NCBI GenBank assembly: GCA_031278455.1
Contig: JAITKJ010000011.1
Coordinates: forward strand, 73,144 to 111,125
Direction: 5' to 3'
Source of the DNA: Puniceicoccales bacterium
GTDB taxonomy: Bacteria > Verrucomicrobiota > Verrucomicrobiia > Opitutales > JAIRLM01
Length of the DNA: 37,982 nucleotides
In this document: positions 11,801 through 17,655 of the stretch, piece after piece
How the letters are laid out: every line of letters starts with the position of its first letter
How positions within the stretch are numbered: position 1 is the first letter of the stretch
The notes under the pieces: generated by a model
What the model was told of the DNA's origin: nothing
Database searches by the model: none
The model's input: the letters and a program-made list of their open reading frames with translations, nothing else
Made by a program: the position numbers and the translations under genes

Positions 11801-14800
11801 ACAACGTTTGATGATGCCCAGTATCTGCTAACCGTTAGGGCCGAGGATCTTCAGTTTATTGACACCGACAATCGTCCCGATGGCGTGTTTGTTCGTCCCA
11901 TGATTCTGAGTCAACCCACCGGAGACGTAAGAATTGCAGGCGTTCCGCACAATAGGGTCGTGTTGCGCCGGGAAGATATTGCGAGAGTTAAGACTGGTGG
12001 GCATGCCTTAGTTGTAGAATTAGCAAAGATTCCGCCCGTCACTGATCTTAATGGCGGAGTGATGATTCTTGTGGCTGGCGATGACGGGAGGATAACCCCG
12101 ACGAAATTATGCGATGTTGGTTGCAATGTCGTGGTTGTTGCACCAGATGGTGCTTTTGATACCAACGCGTGCCTTTCAGTGTCGCCGCCGTCCGCAGGAA
12201 CACCTGCCGGTGGAACCGTCACGGTGCAAATTTCCGAATCAGATAGAGCCAAAGTGGGAACTCTGGACCTACGCAATGGGTTGAATGTTAAGGTTGGCGA
12301 TGATCCAGTGCTCGCCGCTACCCCTGGCGTGGATCTTGATCTTACGGCATTCACGAGTCTCACAGCCGTAAATGTAGGCGATCGTGATGTTGGCGGTTTC
12401 TTGTTTGCGACTGGTTCAGAATCCAAAATTACTAGTTTTGGTATTGGATCCCATCGTGGATCGGCAGTAACGATCAAGGTAGGCGGTACTGATACTACAA
12501 TTGATGGGTTCACCGGCCTAGCGAGTCTTGAGTGTGGTGCTGCCACTTTTGCGACGACAGTAGGGGTAACACGTTTAGATGCTGTTGGTGAATTGAGACT
12601 TTTCGGCGACGATCTTCCCGACGCCACCGCCATCGATCTTACCAACCTTAAAAGTGGAGTGAAAGTTGCGCTGTCCGAGGCGCACTTGGCCTCGATCAAA
12701 AAGCTTCGTCTTGGGGCATCACTCATGCAACCAGATGGTGCGACGAGCGCTGATCTTAGCAAACTCACTGGCTTGGAGCAAGTCATAGGGACCGCGGATC
12801 AATACGGGGGTGCATCATTTGCAAACTTGCCGACAAGCGGCCGGACGGTCCTTATGGTAGAAGACGCCCTTACTCCCACAGCGGCAGCCCCTGGCACGCT
12901 CTTAGGGAGAGTTTTATCCGGAGAACGCAAAGCCCAACAGTTAGCGTTTACTCAAGATGCTGGCAGTGCTGGGCTTGAGCATATAACAGATTTGAATCTG
13001 TCCGAGTTACCGCTGGACAAAATAACGTGCAACAGTGTGTCCCCCACGGATTTTAGTTCCTTTTCTGGGTTGAAGCATCTCGCCATCGCTGCGCCTTCGG
13101 GTGGTGGCACTACTCCAGTTTTTGCCACAGCCCCTGGTTCTAAGCTGGATTTCGTCACCATAGTAGCCCTGAAGGGCGTGACAGTAGGCACGGATCGGAT
13201 TGAAGTTGATCTCAATAAGTTGATATGTAATCCGTTTACGAATGCAGTGACAAAAATTCGAATCCCGGCGGGTCTCGCTGAGAAAATATACATACCTGGC
13301 GGCATCGTGGGTCAAGAAACGGAAATGTTTGAAATCGTGGATGATAACAATTTAACGACTCGGGCCGCAGATCAGGCACGTCTCCAGGGTGTTTTTATGC
13401 CTAAATTTCATGACGTTGACTTTGGCGATGGAGCAATAGGCGCGTGCCTTGACGGCATTCCGTCCGGCGTGACGGCGGTCAAATTGAGTGGGACATGGGG
13501 CAGTAACGCTAAAACGGTGACCGCCGCGCTTAACGCTGTCAAAAGTCTCGATATTTCCCGCGTAGATGGCCTTACTAGTGGCGATAATACGCTGAGCGTT
13601 GCTAGCGGCCCCGGAGGAGGGCTTTTGGCTGCGTTTCCCGAAATTACCGATATTACGGTGAGCGGTGCGCAGCTAGCAGGGCTCGGTACGTTATTAGATT
13701 CCCTTACAAACTTGAAGACCATCAGGGTCATAGGCGCTGTTGCACCTGGCGATAACGTTGTGCTCCCGCAGTCCGTCACATGTGTTTCGATCAACACATC
13801 TGATGCGTTTTCCGGTGTGACGAAGTTTTCGTTTTTGAATCACAATGTGCAGCTCTTTGACGAAAAAGGCCACTGTGTTGTTCCTATTTCTGCGTTGCTC
13901 GACGATGGTCGTGGCTTTTTTGGATGTAGGCGCGATGGCGTTACAGAATTCTCCTATGGCGGAGGTCTTAGCGATATTGCGAAGGACGGTAAAGTAAACT
14001 TTTCCGCGCTGCCTGCACTCCAAGTGCTCAAGTTTTCCGGTGCCGCTTCCGCGATATATAGTGGAGCAGTTTCAGTTCCTAGTACTGTGACGAGTGTTAA
14101 GGAAATTAAAAACGATAGCGATAATCCGTGTTTTTGTGTTACTTCCGGCGGTGCTCTGCAGTTGGGTGACTGCGCGATGACAGAATTTGAGCTCATTGGC
14201 CGTGGTAATATTAAAGAAATTGAGACCAAAGATAGCACGTCGGCGGGTGGGTTGACTAGTCTGAGGTGCCAATTTAAATCTCTCAAGTTGCATGAAGAAG
14301 TAGCGAAGAATCTTAAGGAGCTGGACATTTTTGGGCTGGGAGGAGTGCAAGTGTTTGATATTGGTGGTAGTGCGTTCGCCAGTATTACTGATGCTGGATC
14401 TAAATTTGTTGCACTAGTGAAAGAAAAAACAAAAGTCGTGCATTGTATCCCGGAGGCATCATCAAGCGTCACCACGTTTGCATCGGATGCGTTTGGAAAG
14501 CATTTCACTTATCGTTGTACGGATGGTTCGAACCGTACGGCATTTGTGGCTGATGGTTTGGCCGCACTGGATGAGGTCAAGTTCGATGGCAACTTTGGCG
14601 GCCTTCCTGCGGATGTTGTTGCTATCGCGGAGGATGGCACGGTCAGCGCCACTCTGTATAATAAAACAGGTAATGTTTTAGATATAACGTGCCTGGTTAG
14701 TGCAACAAAAATTAGTGTAGCAGCAGATGGTGTTACTCGGGTGAGCATTAGTCCGACGGCTGCTGCTGGTCCTGTTGTGTATAAGCTAGTGGAAGTCGAT

Positions 14801-15886
14801 TTTGGTGATAAGGTTAGTGAGTTTTCTATTAGCGACAAAGCAGCGCATGGCGATATGACGGTTACTGTACAAGGCGATGTTCTCAAAAAATTTGAAGACC
14901 ATGCCAAGCGTGTTTCTAGTGCCTCCGAAGGTGGTTATACGGTAACCATCGCTGGAGGGGGCAATTGCGCCCTCGAAGAGCTGTTATTGGATGGTGCGGA
15001 TGCCCAAAAAGTATCTCTGCCATCAGATGGTGCGACACTTAAGCGTGTTGTTTGCAATTTGACTAGTATCGAAGTACAGAAAGGTGGAAGCTCGGTGAGT
15101 TTATTTTCGCATGGGGCGCTTAGTGGTGCTACAAGTCTCAAAGTCCTATTAACCGAATCGGACCTGGAACTTGATGGATCCCATCAGACATTTGAGCCGT
15201 TGACATGTTTGGAAGTTATGTCCTGTGGTGATATTAAGTCCGCTCCTGCGAAAATAGACTTTGACAAATGCGCAGCGCTCAGGTTGCTTTCTGCGGCATC
15301 CACTCCAGCTAGCACGAAGGAGATTAGTGCTTCTAGCACTAAGCTAGAAGTGGCGCGCATCGCAAACGTAAATAATAGTGATGGTGTTTGGTTCGCTCTT
15401 CCAAGGACTGTTAAAGTACTAGAGTTCAAGTCGAGTTCTAATGGGAGTGATTTGGACCTTAGCAGTTTGTCTAGTCTTGAGGCAGTAGTATTGAGCGGAG
15501 GTGACAATTTTAACAAAGGTGTAGTTCTGCCGGGTTCCGTTGCCGCGGCACGTATAGCAGGTGATAAGATAAGCAGCGTTGCGATTCCAAGTAATAGTGC
15601 TGAACCTCATCCTCTCGTAGATGTGAGCGGCGTCAACGTATCCGCAACCTATGTTATAAGCGGCGCCGCTGATGCGCAGGTGTATGCTGGCGACAACCCC
15701 GATACTGTGGATACCGACGCAAGCAAACGCAAGACGGTTCTGGATGCTGCTGTTGCTTCTGGAGGATCAGTGACCTATGTTGCAAAAGAAAATGTGGACG
15801 CTGCGGTAAAAACAAGGTTTGACGAGGTTTTGAAAGATGTTCTCAATGCTCCGGTGGCTCCTTTGGCGACTTCTTCTGCTCCATAG
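2837..15886 (+). CDS. Giant repetitive LRR-like protein with bilobed N-terminal membrane domain
   Basis: One uninterrupted frame of 4349 codons (over 400 kDa), preceded by a promoter and ribosome-binding site. Residues 1-33 are polar and Ser/Ala-rich. Two hydrophobic lobes follow, roughly residues 34-63 and 66-100, separated by a very short G-P turn, then a Pro/Gly linker (101-120). No signal peptidase site is visible. The remainder is Ala/Gly/Val/Asp/Thr-rich with recurring strand-turn units such as L-x-x-L-x-x-G and FSGLKHL or FTGLESV, like degenerate BspA-type leucine-rich repeats. Residues about 1420-3513 form three tandem modules of about 670-720 residues. No catalytic motif, autotransporter barrel, LPxTG or C-terminal sorting domain is seen. 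The paired hydrophobic lobes with long soluble flanks resemble chlamydial Inc proteins in layout only. Function unknown; host contact, vacuole-membrane insertion or a giant surface or cytoplasmic scaffold are possibilities. Confidence 0.93.
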   Translation: MGSAINNSTPQAAPLMMGAGIPAARSDKATSTTVVNAVAITGAVVGAIALTGAAVFLALAFIVGPYIPIFGWIVSASMVSGCLAGGGALLLAIALATWLAAPKADAGPTPPAGGDGPRQPITLQPNPTLEQIREALNGAAKGQTVEVTYNEKNPQGNAIQGAAADFVIPDGKNLIVSFSGGASDSAAIGAFLAAGATVVATAPSGAQTDVTLNKMPKVLDISKLSGGFNMVLGGGVTSLTEDTTIVVDAKADANAVGHSLAKAHPAAGLRLIDIEGDYTLPVGFVGNNAKKPRVITLSGKKNDGGEAALVTLPSGAEPACYLCGDRSVKLKVSPSAMKSAPVAKDSTADIAIDCSTSGDAANVDLDSFAEAFGNTRTAVGSVSILGDNVGGLTAATQDGVGVLKVLAARRAAWENIKQINFGESNAAGVPVEFYVADAKASESKTIRLSAFAALKEAVLPKNGAASANVLANLSASVTGISFQEASEVPTKLVVPQGVTNIKGLSGQTSLSKVTEIDLSACDGKVAFEGLSTDPASLNVSGKFSGLTKLTVGRPNVEFASGLAKDSSVKEVIVAAKGFSGESGKKIPVAALATAVGAGTLRLPDVGGEVFDTAGITSNDWFNGKKIFVLNGKEYKQVATLEDLSKKKQVTLTPSSVTAEGAMGISQGRGFLLSGDPSSVKKYTEPPRELYCTGAATSLPPFCRGLALHVVPSGATGDAEEIMKLSPRAAQFGSDGACPMLDASKFPGLIKLDPRRAAVLSLLDDDAPDCAVGVVSLPSENKVRSLDLSGGVTVRGVQGPSGFGKRVETITLSSGKPPFQVLGEGAELSVASGPGAFDATSFSALREFNANGAAATALTLLNGQLALLEVMDLRVDGAGHCDVLAKSGPTGTPVSVGTDFSQFTKLGKLTFGGGGVTLGAGPAGFKAAPALKHITLAKGTQIAGGDFANCPNVKELWMHASVARQITKGNIPPGIESIHVYSDDNPAGVAVLKDGKFCINEGLFGDDVSLGFSDNKSITAVSVGAAIKTLDTLGSSVTTIEFTDTKAAQSLEALKTEGVKNVSIDGASCCAGGVLTLPAESFGKLRELVFRHGVGAPATIKVLSTELAKVDVASKTGTAVTVELAAEAKSKLEVFRVGEGVEQVKLGGSSLFAGDGEGRAATFDGGFGVLKDLAVTDPSIKKLGVPSTVTSLTVGGGLATVCGPDDSSSGPVAITTSDGKKTATIARDFDQFSIVGDGFHVVDIGGRKPPAEFRADSINELKVGTGKFDGCTSFDVSLAAKDFHVVDKDGKAVADFSDFFGTGGSGARVVTGENTPLELFAAGNVAVFDVTKPPAGGKRIPVLGVSPQLKELRFPRSVTTREGVGLAIAGIKAGGGASLESIRVFYGEGGTCALSDLKITTAAEFDLDKTGGAADASGATSVVIVGDPAKQLKSLALSSEVTSLNCRGASGGDAAPFVTGDPGKRALKAAAVPLLEDIKFGGCTIIDEFESPDGIQRIAVGGALKSLTLPSAAPGHIRILDLSDRNPELKVGGSIFDGKNPLNFSGKFNTAGNAPADGTPLKDAKALLVVDAKDTGCVSRAGLDDVLTQVRLSPKSDAGPSADKPVDTISGFASGKFVFTESELSASGGIKLEFPAGTTGVDPGALRAWVVDADGVLKMKSVYELGCPVEIVIPAGGLADGAAIVPPAQMAEGVTAKVTILNPKDAAKVKSIGQCDKFCVGVAGSSPAPSTEGVVDLSVFTGLESVSCGNLNIKKLVLADACVPNVVSVDLGSSADDVMVVRAGSASAKCGLGEFVALQDLTCSASSFSARPGKFAPALKTLKIFGDGDLDLSDLPNGVKVTLPEARLGGVKKLSLGVEVWTDGAGAAVTDFSKFSGLTHIIGSRGQYSTAEGGRFASLPKSVTFVVSDGPLDGTLLDASRLLGRVCGGGFADAKLIVVRPDPSGAGFGDIKSWNATALPLGSIGCGTSPDNTKPLADAALLTGLECIAVDPKQAFGDTAGDVFAKGSNPLSAVKFITLADNPLDPVAAAAGALHDIDFTKARSPFADLIKRDDVKIRIAQSLAGKLKIINATTELAAKVVIVSDDDLATPVADDVSTRIMAVMVPGTAAETTAENVYSLSGTNTKIAVGSGKAVLAGDKSHLASITFDQATTSLAHRAADATDGGTSLVSGGAFSSGEFTGLRTINYNGCPLFTAATLGGPIEDFTLGSGVASLTVADAGVASVKRLDLSGRAAELKVNGGDFSTATDGSLDLSGGFTGDVGALQLNHDNWQEGVQLITVDIDDYRKIKLGNKSDKVYVCPRIPTGSLGSARICGVAIDRLVLARDNIRALADGGHALTIELPGVPQFADLSALKFNVIEADGKVQQVGPGELGCSVNFVVPKGGLGPNAKLLLPEKPSGSATTVSVAIDAADVAQVETLDLSNGLVVNVGSASIIATGGIVDLKGFTGLKVLDFGDNDVASATLESSAIAALTAFGVGSHRGNVVLKNEGDTDAALGNFAAAKSLRCNPKFFEERVNDLPPNLESLTIRGAAAADVAIDLSGLPPSVRRANLSSDLLGCVTAYSLAVELGSLGEGATATVVTDLAALTALKKVTGTAEQYTASPLLSSVPAAPSAPGSPPVALPAIRQGITYEVSGQINGAALAGGKFLGRVFVEGVGPAGKLILREADATAAGLDKVEVWDARRLPLSRISVGASDPAPALTNADSCFTGLKHLIVDVLAATLNTPLFADATSVSKVLEKVVIVCDPVPAADTEVDLARVLGAPVESLTSGKPGSILVEKKTAACIRLKISASARREILGIVDDDLETKVTDVNAVATMAPVKLQAKAVNVSDADAEADGADAETVTLVGTDAAAKLKALTLGEGTISAGYKATAADATSTNFFESGILDLSALTGLEILKFPGSKTVKSVTAIPASVQTFVAGPALESFAPNSTSGLARVDISARTVEGLKVGDGSATPIDSSSNKLKLSSLFAATAAATPSTAPTTFDDAQYLLTVRAEDLQFIDTDNRPDGVFVRPMILSQPTGDVRIAGVPHNRVVLRREDIARVKTGGHALVVELAKIPPVTDLNGGVMILVAGDDGRITPTKLCDVGCNVVVVAPDGAFDTNACLSVSPPSAGTPAGGTVTVQISESDRAKVGTLDLRNGLNVKVGDDPVLAATPGVDLDLTAFTSLTAVNVGDRDVGGFLFATGSESKITSFGIGSHRGSAVTIKVGGTDTTIDGFTGLASLECGAATFATTVGVTRLDAVGELRLFGDDLPDATAIDLTNLKSGVKVALSEAHLASIKKLRLGASLMQPDGATSADLSKLTGLEQVIGTADQYGGASFANLPTSGRTVLMVEDALTPTAAAPGTLLGRVLSGERKAQQLAFTQDAGSAGLEHITDLNLSELPLDKITCNSVSPTDFSSFSGLKHLAIAAPSGGGTTPVFATAPGSKLDFVTIVALKGVTVGTDRIEVDLNKLICNPFTNAVTKIRIPAGLAEKIYIPGGIVGQETEMFEIVDDNNLTTRAADQARLQGVFMPKFHDVDFGDGAIGACLDGIPSGVTAVKLSGTWGSNAKTVTAALNAVKSLDISRVDGLTSGDNTLSVASGPGGGLLAAFPEITDITVSGAQLAGLGTLLDSLTNLKTIRVIGAVAPGDNVVLPQSVTCVSINTSDAFSGVTKFSFLNHNVQLFDEKGHCVVPISALLDDGRGFFGCRRDGVTEFSYGGGLSDIAKDGKVNFSALPALQVLKFSGAASAIYSGAVSVPSTVTSVKEIKNDSDNPCFCVTSGGALQLGDCAMTEFELIGRGNIKEIETKDSTSAGGLTSLRCQFKSLKLHEEVAKNLKELDIFGLGGVQVFDIGGSAFASITDAGSKFVALVKEKTKVVHCIPEASSSVTTFASDAFGKHFTYRCTDGSNRTAFVADGLAALDEVKFDGNFGGLPADVVAIAEDGTVSATLYNKTGNVLDITCLVSATKISVAADGVTRVSISPTAAAGPVVYKLVEVDFGDKVSEFSISDKAAHGDMTVTVQGDVLKKFEDHAKRVSSASEGGYTVTIAGGGNCALEELLLDGADAQKVSLPSDGATLKRVVCNLTSIEVQKGGSSVSLFSHGALSGATSLKVLLTESDLELDGSHQTFEPLTCLEVMSCGDIKSAPAKIDFDKCAALRLLSAASTPASTKEISASSTKLEVARIANVNNSDGVWFALPRTVKVLEFKSSSNGSDLDLSSLSSLEAVVLSGGDNFNKGVVLPGSVAAARIAGDKISSVAIPSNSAEPHPLVDVSGVNVSATYVISGAADAQVYAGDNPDTVDTDASKRKTVLDAAVASGGSVTYVAKENVDAAVKTRFDEVLKDVLNAPVAPLATSSAP
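7100..9115 (+). repeat. Giant-protein internal module 1 of 3
   Basis: First of three diverged tandem modules, about residues 1422-2093; boundaries are approximate. Landmarks in order: LDLSDRNPELKVGG, VVDAKD, ELGCPVEIVIPAGGL (starting at 7823), a VDLSVFTGLESV strand-turn block, LKIFGDGDLDLSDLPNGVKV, IIGSRGQYS, ATALPLGSI and the terminal IVSDDDLATPVADD. Similarity to modules 2 and 3 is at protein level; no long exact DNA repeat is visible. Confidence 0.65.
9116..11280 (+). repeat. Giant-protein internal module 2 of 3
   Basis: Second module, about residues 2094-2815. It repeats the landmark order of module 1: LDLSGRAAELKVNGG, ITVDIDD, ELGCSVNFVVPKGGL (starting at 9950, 709 codons after the module 1 equivalent), VDLKGFTGLKVLDFG, VGSHRG, LDLSGLPPSV-like block, VTGTAEQY, ARRLPLSRI and the terminal IVDDDLETKVTDV. 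Its middle contains a Pro-rich insertion, AAPSAPGSPPVALP, after VTGTAEQY. Confidence 0.65.
11281..13375 (+). repeat. Giant-protein internal module 3 of 3
   Basis: Third module, about residues 2816-3513. Landmarks: VDISARTVEGLKVGDG, LTVRAEDL, DVGCNVVVVAPDGAF (starting at 12113, 721 codons after the module 2 equivalent), LDLTAFTSLTAVNVG, IGSHRG, IDLTNLKSGVKV, VIGTADQY, LSELPLDKI and the terminal IVDDNNLTTRAADQ. Modules 2 and 3 look closer to each other (GGHAL, GSHRG shared) than to module 1. Confidence 0.65.
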
Positions 15887-16197
15887 TGATCAAACTCCGC
15901 CTAGAAGAAAGGATCGTGATCTATCGTAGTTCGAAGACATGATCCGGCGGCGAGTAGGCCGGGTGGGGAGGCGCCGAGACTGGTGTCCTCTTGTGTGTGT
16001 TTTTTTGTATCTGTGGAGATAGGGTACGCTGCCGCCGCGCACTAGTCTCCATTGAGTTTCCAATAAAGGTTGGTTTTGGTTGTTTTGCCGTATAAATTGC
16101 GGGTTCAAGGGTGGCGATTTGGGCTTTTGCAGAAAGTGCATTGGACTTTCTTGAAATTGGGTTAGAGTATAGAAAGGCTCATCGGGGGAGGCGATAT
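15887..16197. other. 311-bp gap between the giant gene and the coiled-coil gene
   Basis: No convincing gene. It holds the putative terminator and a 10-bp inverted repeat, GAGACTGGTG (15976-15985) with CACTAGTCTC (16040-16049), one G-U pair, spanning a 54-nt loop. A weak promoter-like pair, TTGGAC (16141-16146) and TAGAGT (16163-16168) with 16-bp spacing, could serve the next gene. The frame of the next gene is open upstream to a GTG at 16111, but that extension has no ribosome-binding site. Confidence 0.5.
15968..16007 (+). terminator. Putative terminator after the giant gene
   Basis: GAGG (15968-15971) can pair with CCTC (15987-15990), with an inner CC/GG pairing and a small internal loop, followed by a T-rich run TTGTGTGTGTTTTTTT (15991-16006). 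The hairpin is imperfect, so this is tentative. A competing longer inverted repeat (15976-15985 with 16040-16049) overlaps it. Confidence 0.35.
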
Positions 16198-16713
16198 ATG
16201 GCAAATGCAAAACCGAGTACGCTCGCTGGGAGCCAGGAAACTAAGCCAATTGATTTTGATTTGGTTGGAAGCATTCAACAGGCAATCGTTGGAGCAATCA
16301 CTCTGTTTGGTTTCGCCACAAAGGAAGACCTACGGCAAATGGATGCCAACCACAGGGAAGACATACGAAAATTGGATGCCAACCATAGGGAAGATATACG
16401 AAAATTGGATGCCAACCACAGGGAGGGCATGCACAAACTTGATACCAAGATAGATAAAGTTGAAAAGGGCCTTAGTGAAAAGATAGATAAAGTTGAAAAA
16501 GATATTAACGAAAAAATAGATAAGGTTGAAAAAGGCCTTAACGAAAAGATAGATAAAGTTGAAGTTGGTCTCAACGAAAGGATAGATAAAGTTGAAGCAC
16601 GGATAGACAAAGTCGACTTAAAGGTAGACGCATTGGGCGTGCGTATGTGGTACGTCGGCGCCACCATTATCACCGCCTTTACGGTGGGCGCAAAATTCTT
16701 TATGAATCATTAA
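16198..16713 (+). CDS. Hendecad-repeat coiled-coil protein with C-terminal membrane anchor
   Basis: A 171-residue protein. The start is ATG 16198, set by GGAGG (16187-16191) with a 6-nt spacer. Residues about 1-47 are a non-repetitive head. Eight consecutive 11-residue repeats follow: three of the form DANHREDIRKL and five of the form xEKIDKVEKGL, with a further degenerate copy. The 11-residue period with hydrophobic I/V/L positions predicts a long parallel coiled coil with little supercoil. The C-terminus, WYVGATIITAFTVGAKFFMNH, is a single membrane helix, so the coil probably projects into the cytoplasm as in tail-anchored proteins. The layout recalls Borrelia Bdr proteins, without implying homology. 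It follows the giant gene on the same strand; a functional link is unproven. Confidence 0.85.
   Translation: MANAKPSTLAGSQETKPIDFDLVGSIQQAIVGAITLFGFATKEDLRQMDANHREDIRKLDANHREDIRKLDANHREGMHKLDTKIDKVEKGLSEKIDKVEKDINEKIDKVEKGLNEKIDKVEVGLNERIDKVEARIDKVDLKVDALGVRMWYVGATIITAFTVGAKFFMNH
16342..16605 (+). repeat. Eight 33-bp tandem repeats (hendecad coding)
   Basis: Eight in-frame 33-bp units start at 16342, 16375, 16408, 16441, 16474, 16507, 16540 and 16573. The first two differ at only a few bases. Units 4-8 share the core ATAGATAAAGTTGAA. Two repeat subtypes are juxtaposed, suggesting two rounds of local duplication. The copy number could vary by slippage or recombination in whole 11-residue steps. 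Confidence 0.92.
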
Positions 16714-16757
16714 AATAATTTACCCAATTCCCTCTATTCGCCTTCGAAAATGCGCCG

Positions 16758-17528
16758 TTATTTTACGCCCAACAGCACAGGAGCATGGTCGGAGCCAGTT
16801 ACATGGGCGAGAATCTTGCACTCTTCGATGGCCGGCATTAGCCGCCGGGATGCGAGAAAGTAGTCAATTCTCCACCCCACATTACGCGCGCGGGCACCAC
16901 ATCGGTAGGACCACCAAGTATAAGCGCCTTCAGCTTCTGGATTTTTTATGCGAAAAACATCCACAAATCCCTTGGCCAAAATATTCGAAAATCCTTCACG
17001 CTCCTCGTCGGTGAATCCCGCACTGCCACGATTTTCATCCGGCCTGGCCAAATCAGTTGGCATATGCGCGACATTAAAATCTCCACAAGCAAACACGGGT
17101 TTCCTGGCATCCAACTCAGCCAGATATTTCCCAAACTCCACATCCCAATGTAAATAACGCAGGGATAGACGGGTAAGCTGCGCCTGCGCATTTGGGACGT
17201 AAACATTGACCAGAAAAAATTCCTCAAACTCGGCCACCTGCACCCGCCCCTCATGTGAAGGAAGCAATGATTCCAGATTTATCCGCTCGGCTCCGCCTCG
17301 CGGCACAAATTTCGAAAGAATCGCCGTTCCCGAGTACCCTCGCCTATCCGCACAGTTAAAAGACCGAAAAACGTACTGCGGAAACTTTAAATCCGGGATC
17401 ACATCTGAGCTTACCCTCGTTTCCTGAAGGCATATTATGTCTGGATCCACATCACGGATAAAAGCAGCAAAAGTTTTTTGCAAAATCGATCGCAAGCCAT
17501 TGACATTCCAAGTTACAATTTTTACCAC
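16758..17528 (-). CDS. xth: Exodeoxyribonuclease III (AP endonuclease)
   Basis: A 256-residue member of the exonuclease III/APE1 family, which cuts DNA at abasic sites in base-excision repair using a divalent metal. Motifs in order: TWNVNGLRS (metal-side Asn), CLQET with the catalytic metal-binding Glu, RRGYSGTAIL, the catalytic Tyr in NVYVPNAQ, CGDFNVAH with the Asp/Asn pair, the W-rich YTWWSYR, WRIDYFL, and the C-terminal GSDHAPV that carries the general-base His. The length is normal. The start is GTG at 17528, because the first upstream ATG is out of frame. The gene is convergent with the coiled-coil gene and divergent from the unknown gene at 17656. Confidence 0.95.
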   Translation of the reverse strand: MVKIVTWNVNGLRSILQKTFAAFIRDVDPDIICLQETRVSSDVIPDLKFPQYVFRSFNCADRRGYSGTAILSKFVPRGGAERINLESLLPSHEGRVQVAEFEEFFLVNVYVPNAQAQLTRLSLRYLHWDVEFGKYLAELDARKPVFACGDFNVAHMPTDLARPDENRGSAGFTDEEREGFSNILAKGFVDVFRIKNPEAEGAYTWWSYRCGARARNVGWRIDYFLASRRLMPAIEECKILAHVTGSDHAPVLLGVK

Positions 17529-17615
17529 TGGCGCATTCTTGCGCGACTAAGCGCCGGTTTGCGACCACGAAATACTGATCATCTATCCGGAAACTTTATG
17601 CACATTTATTTAAGC

Positions 17616-17644
17616 TTGACATAATCCGCTGTTCAACAATAAAT
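17616..17644 (+). promoter_or_regulatory. Putative promoter of the unknown gene at 17656
   Basis: A perfect TTGACA (17616-17621) lies 17 bp from ATAAAT (17639-17644). Transcription would start near 17651, only a few bases before the ATG at 17656, so the message would be nearly leaderless or the true start codon lies further downstream. Confidence 0.45.
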
Positions 17645-17655
17645 CATTCACGTTA

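Noticed and set aside
2837..15886. Giant gene considered as a non-ribosomal peptide or polyketide synthase, or an autotransporter
   Set aside because: No carrier, condensation, ketosynthase or adenylation motif, and no C-terminal beta-barrel or passenger signal is present.
16342..16605. Short tandem repeats considered as a CRISPR array
   Set aside because: The 33-bp units are contiguous without spacers and are in frame with a coding sequence.
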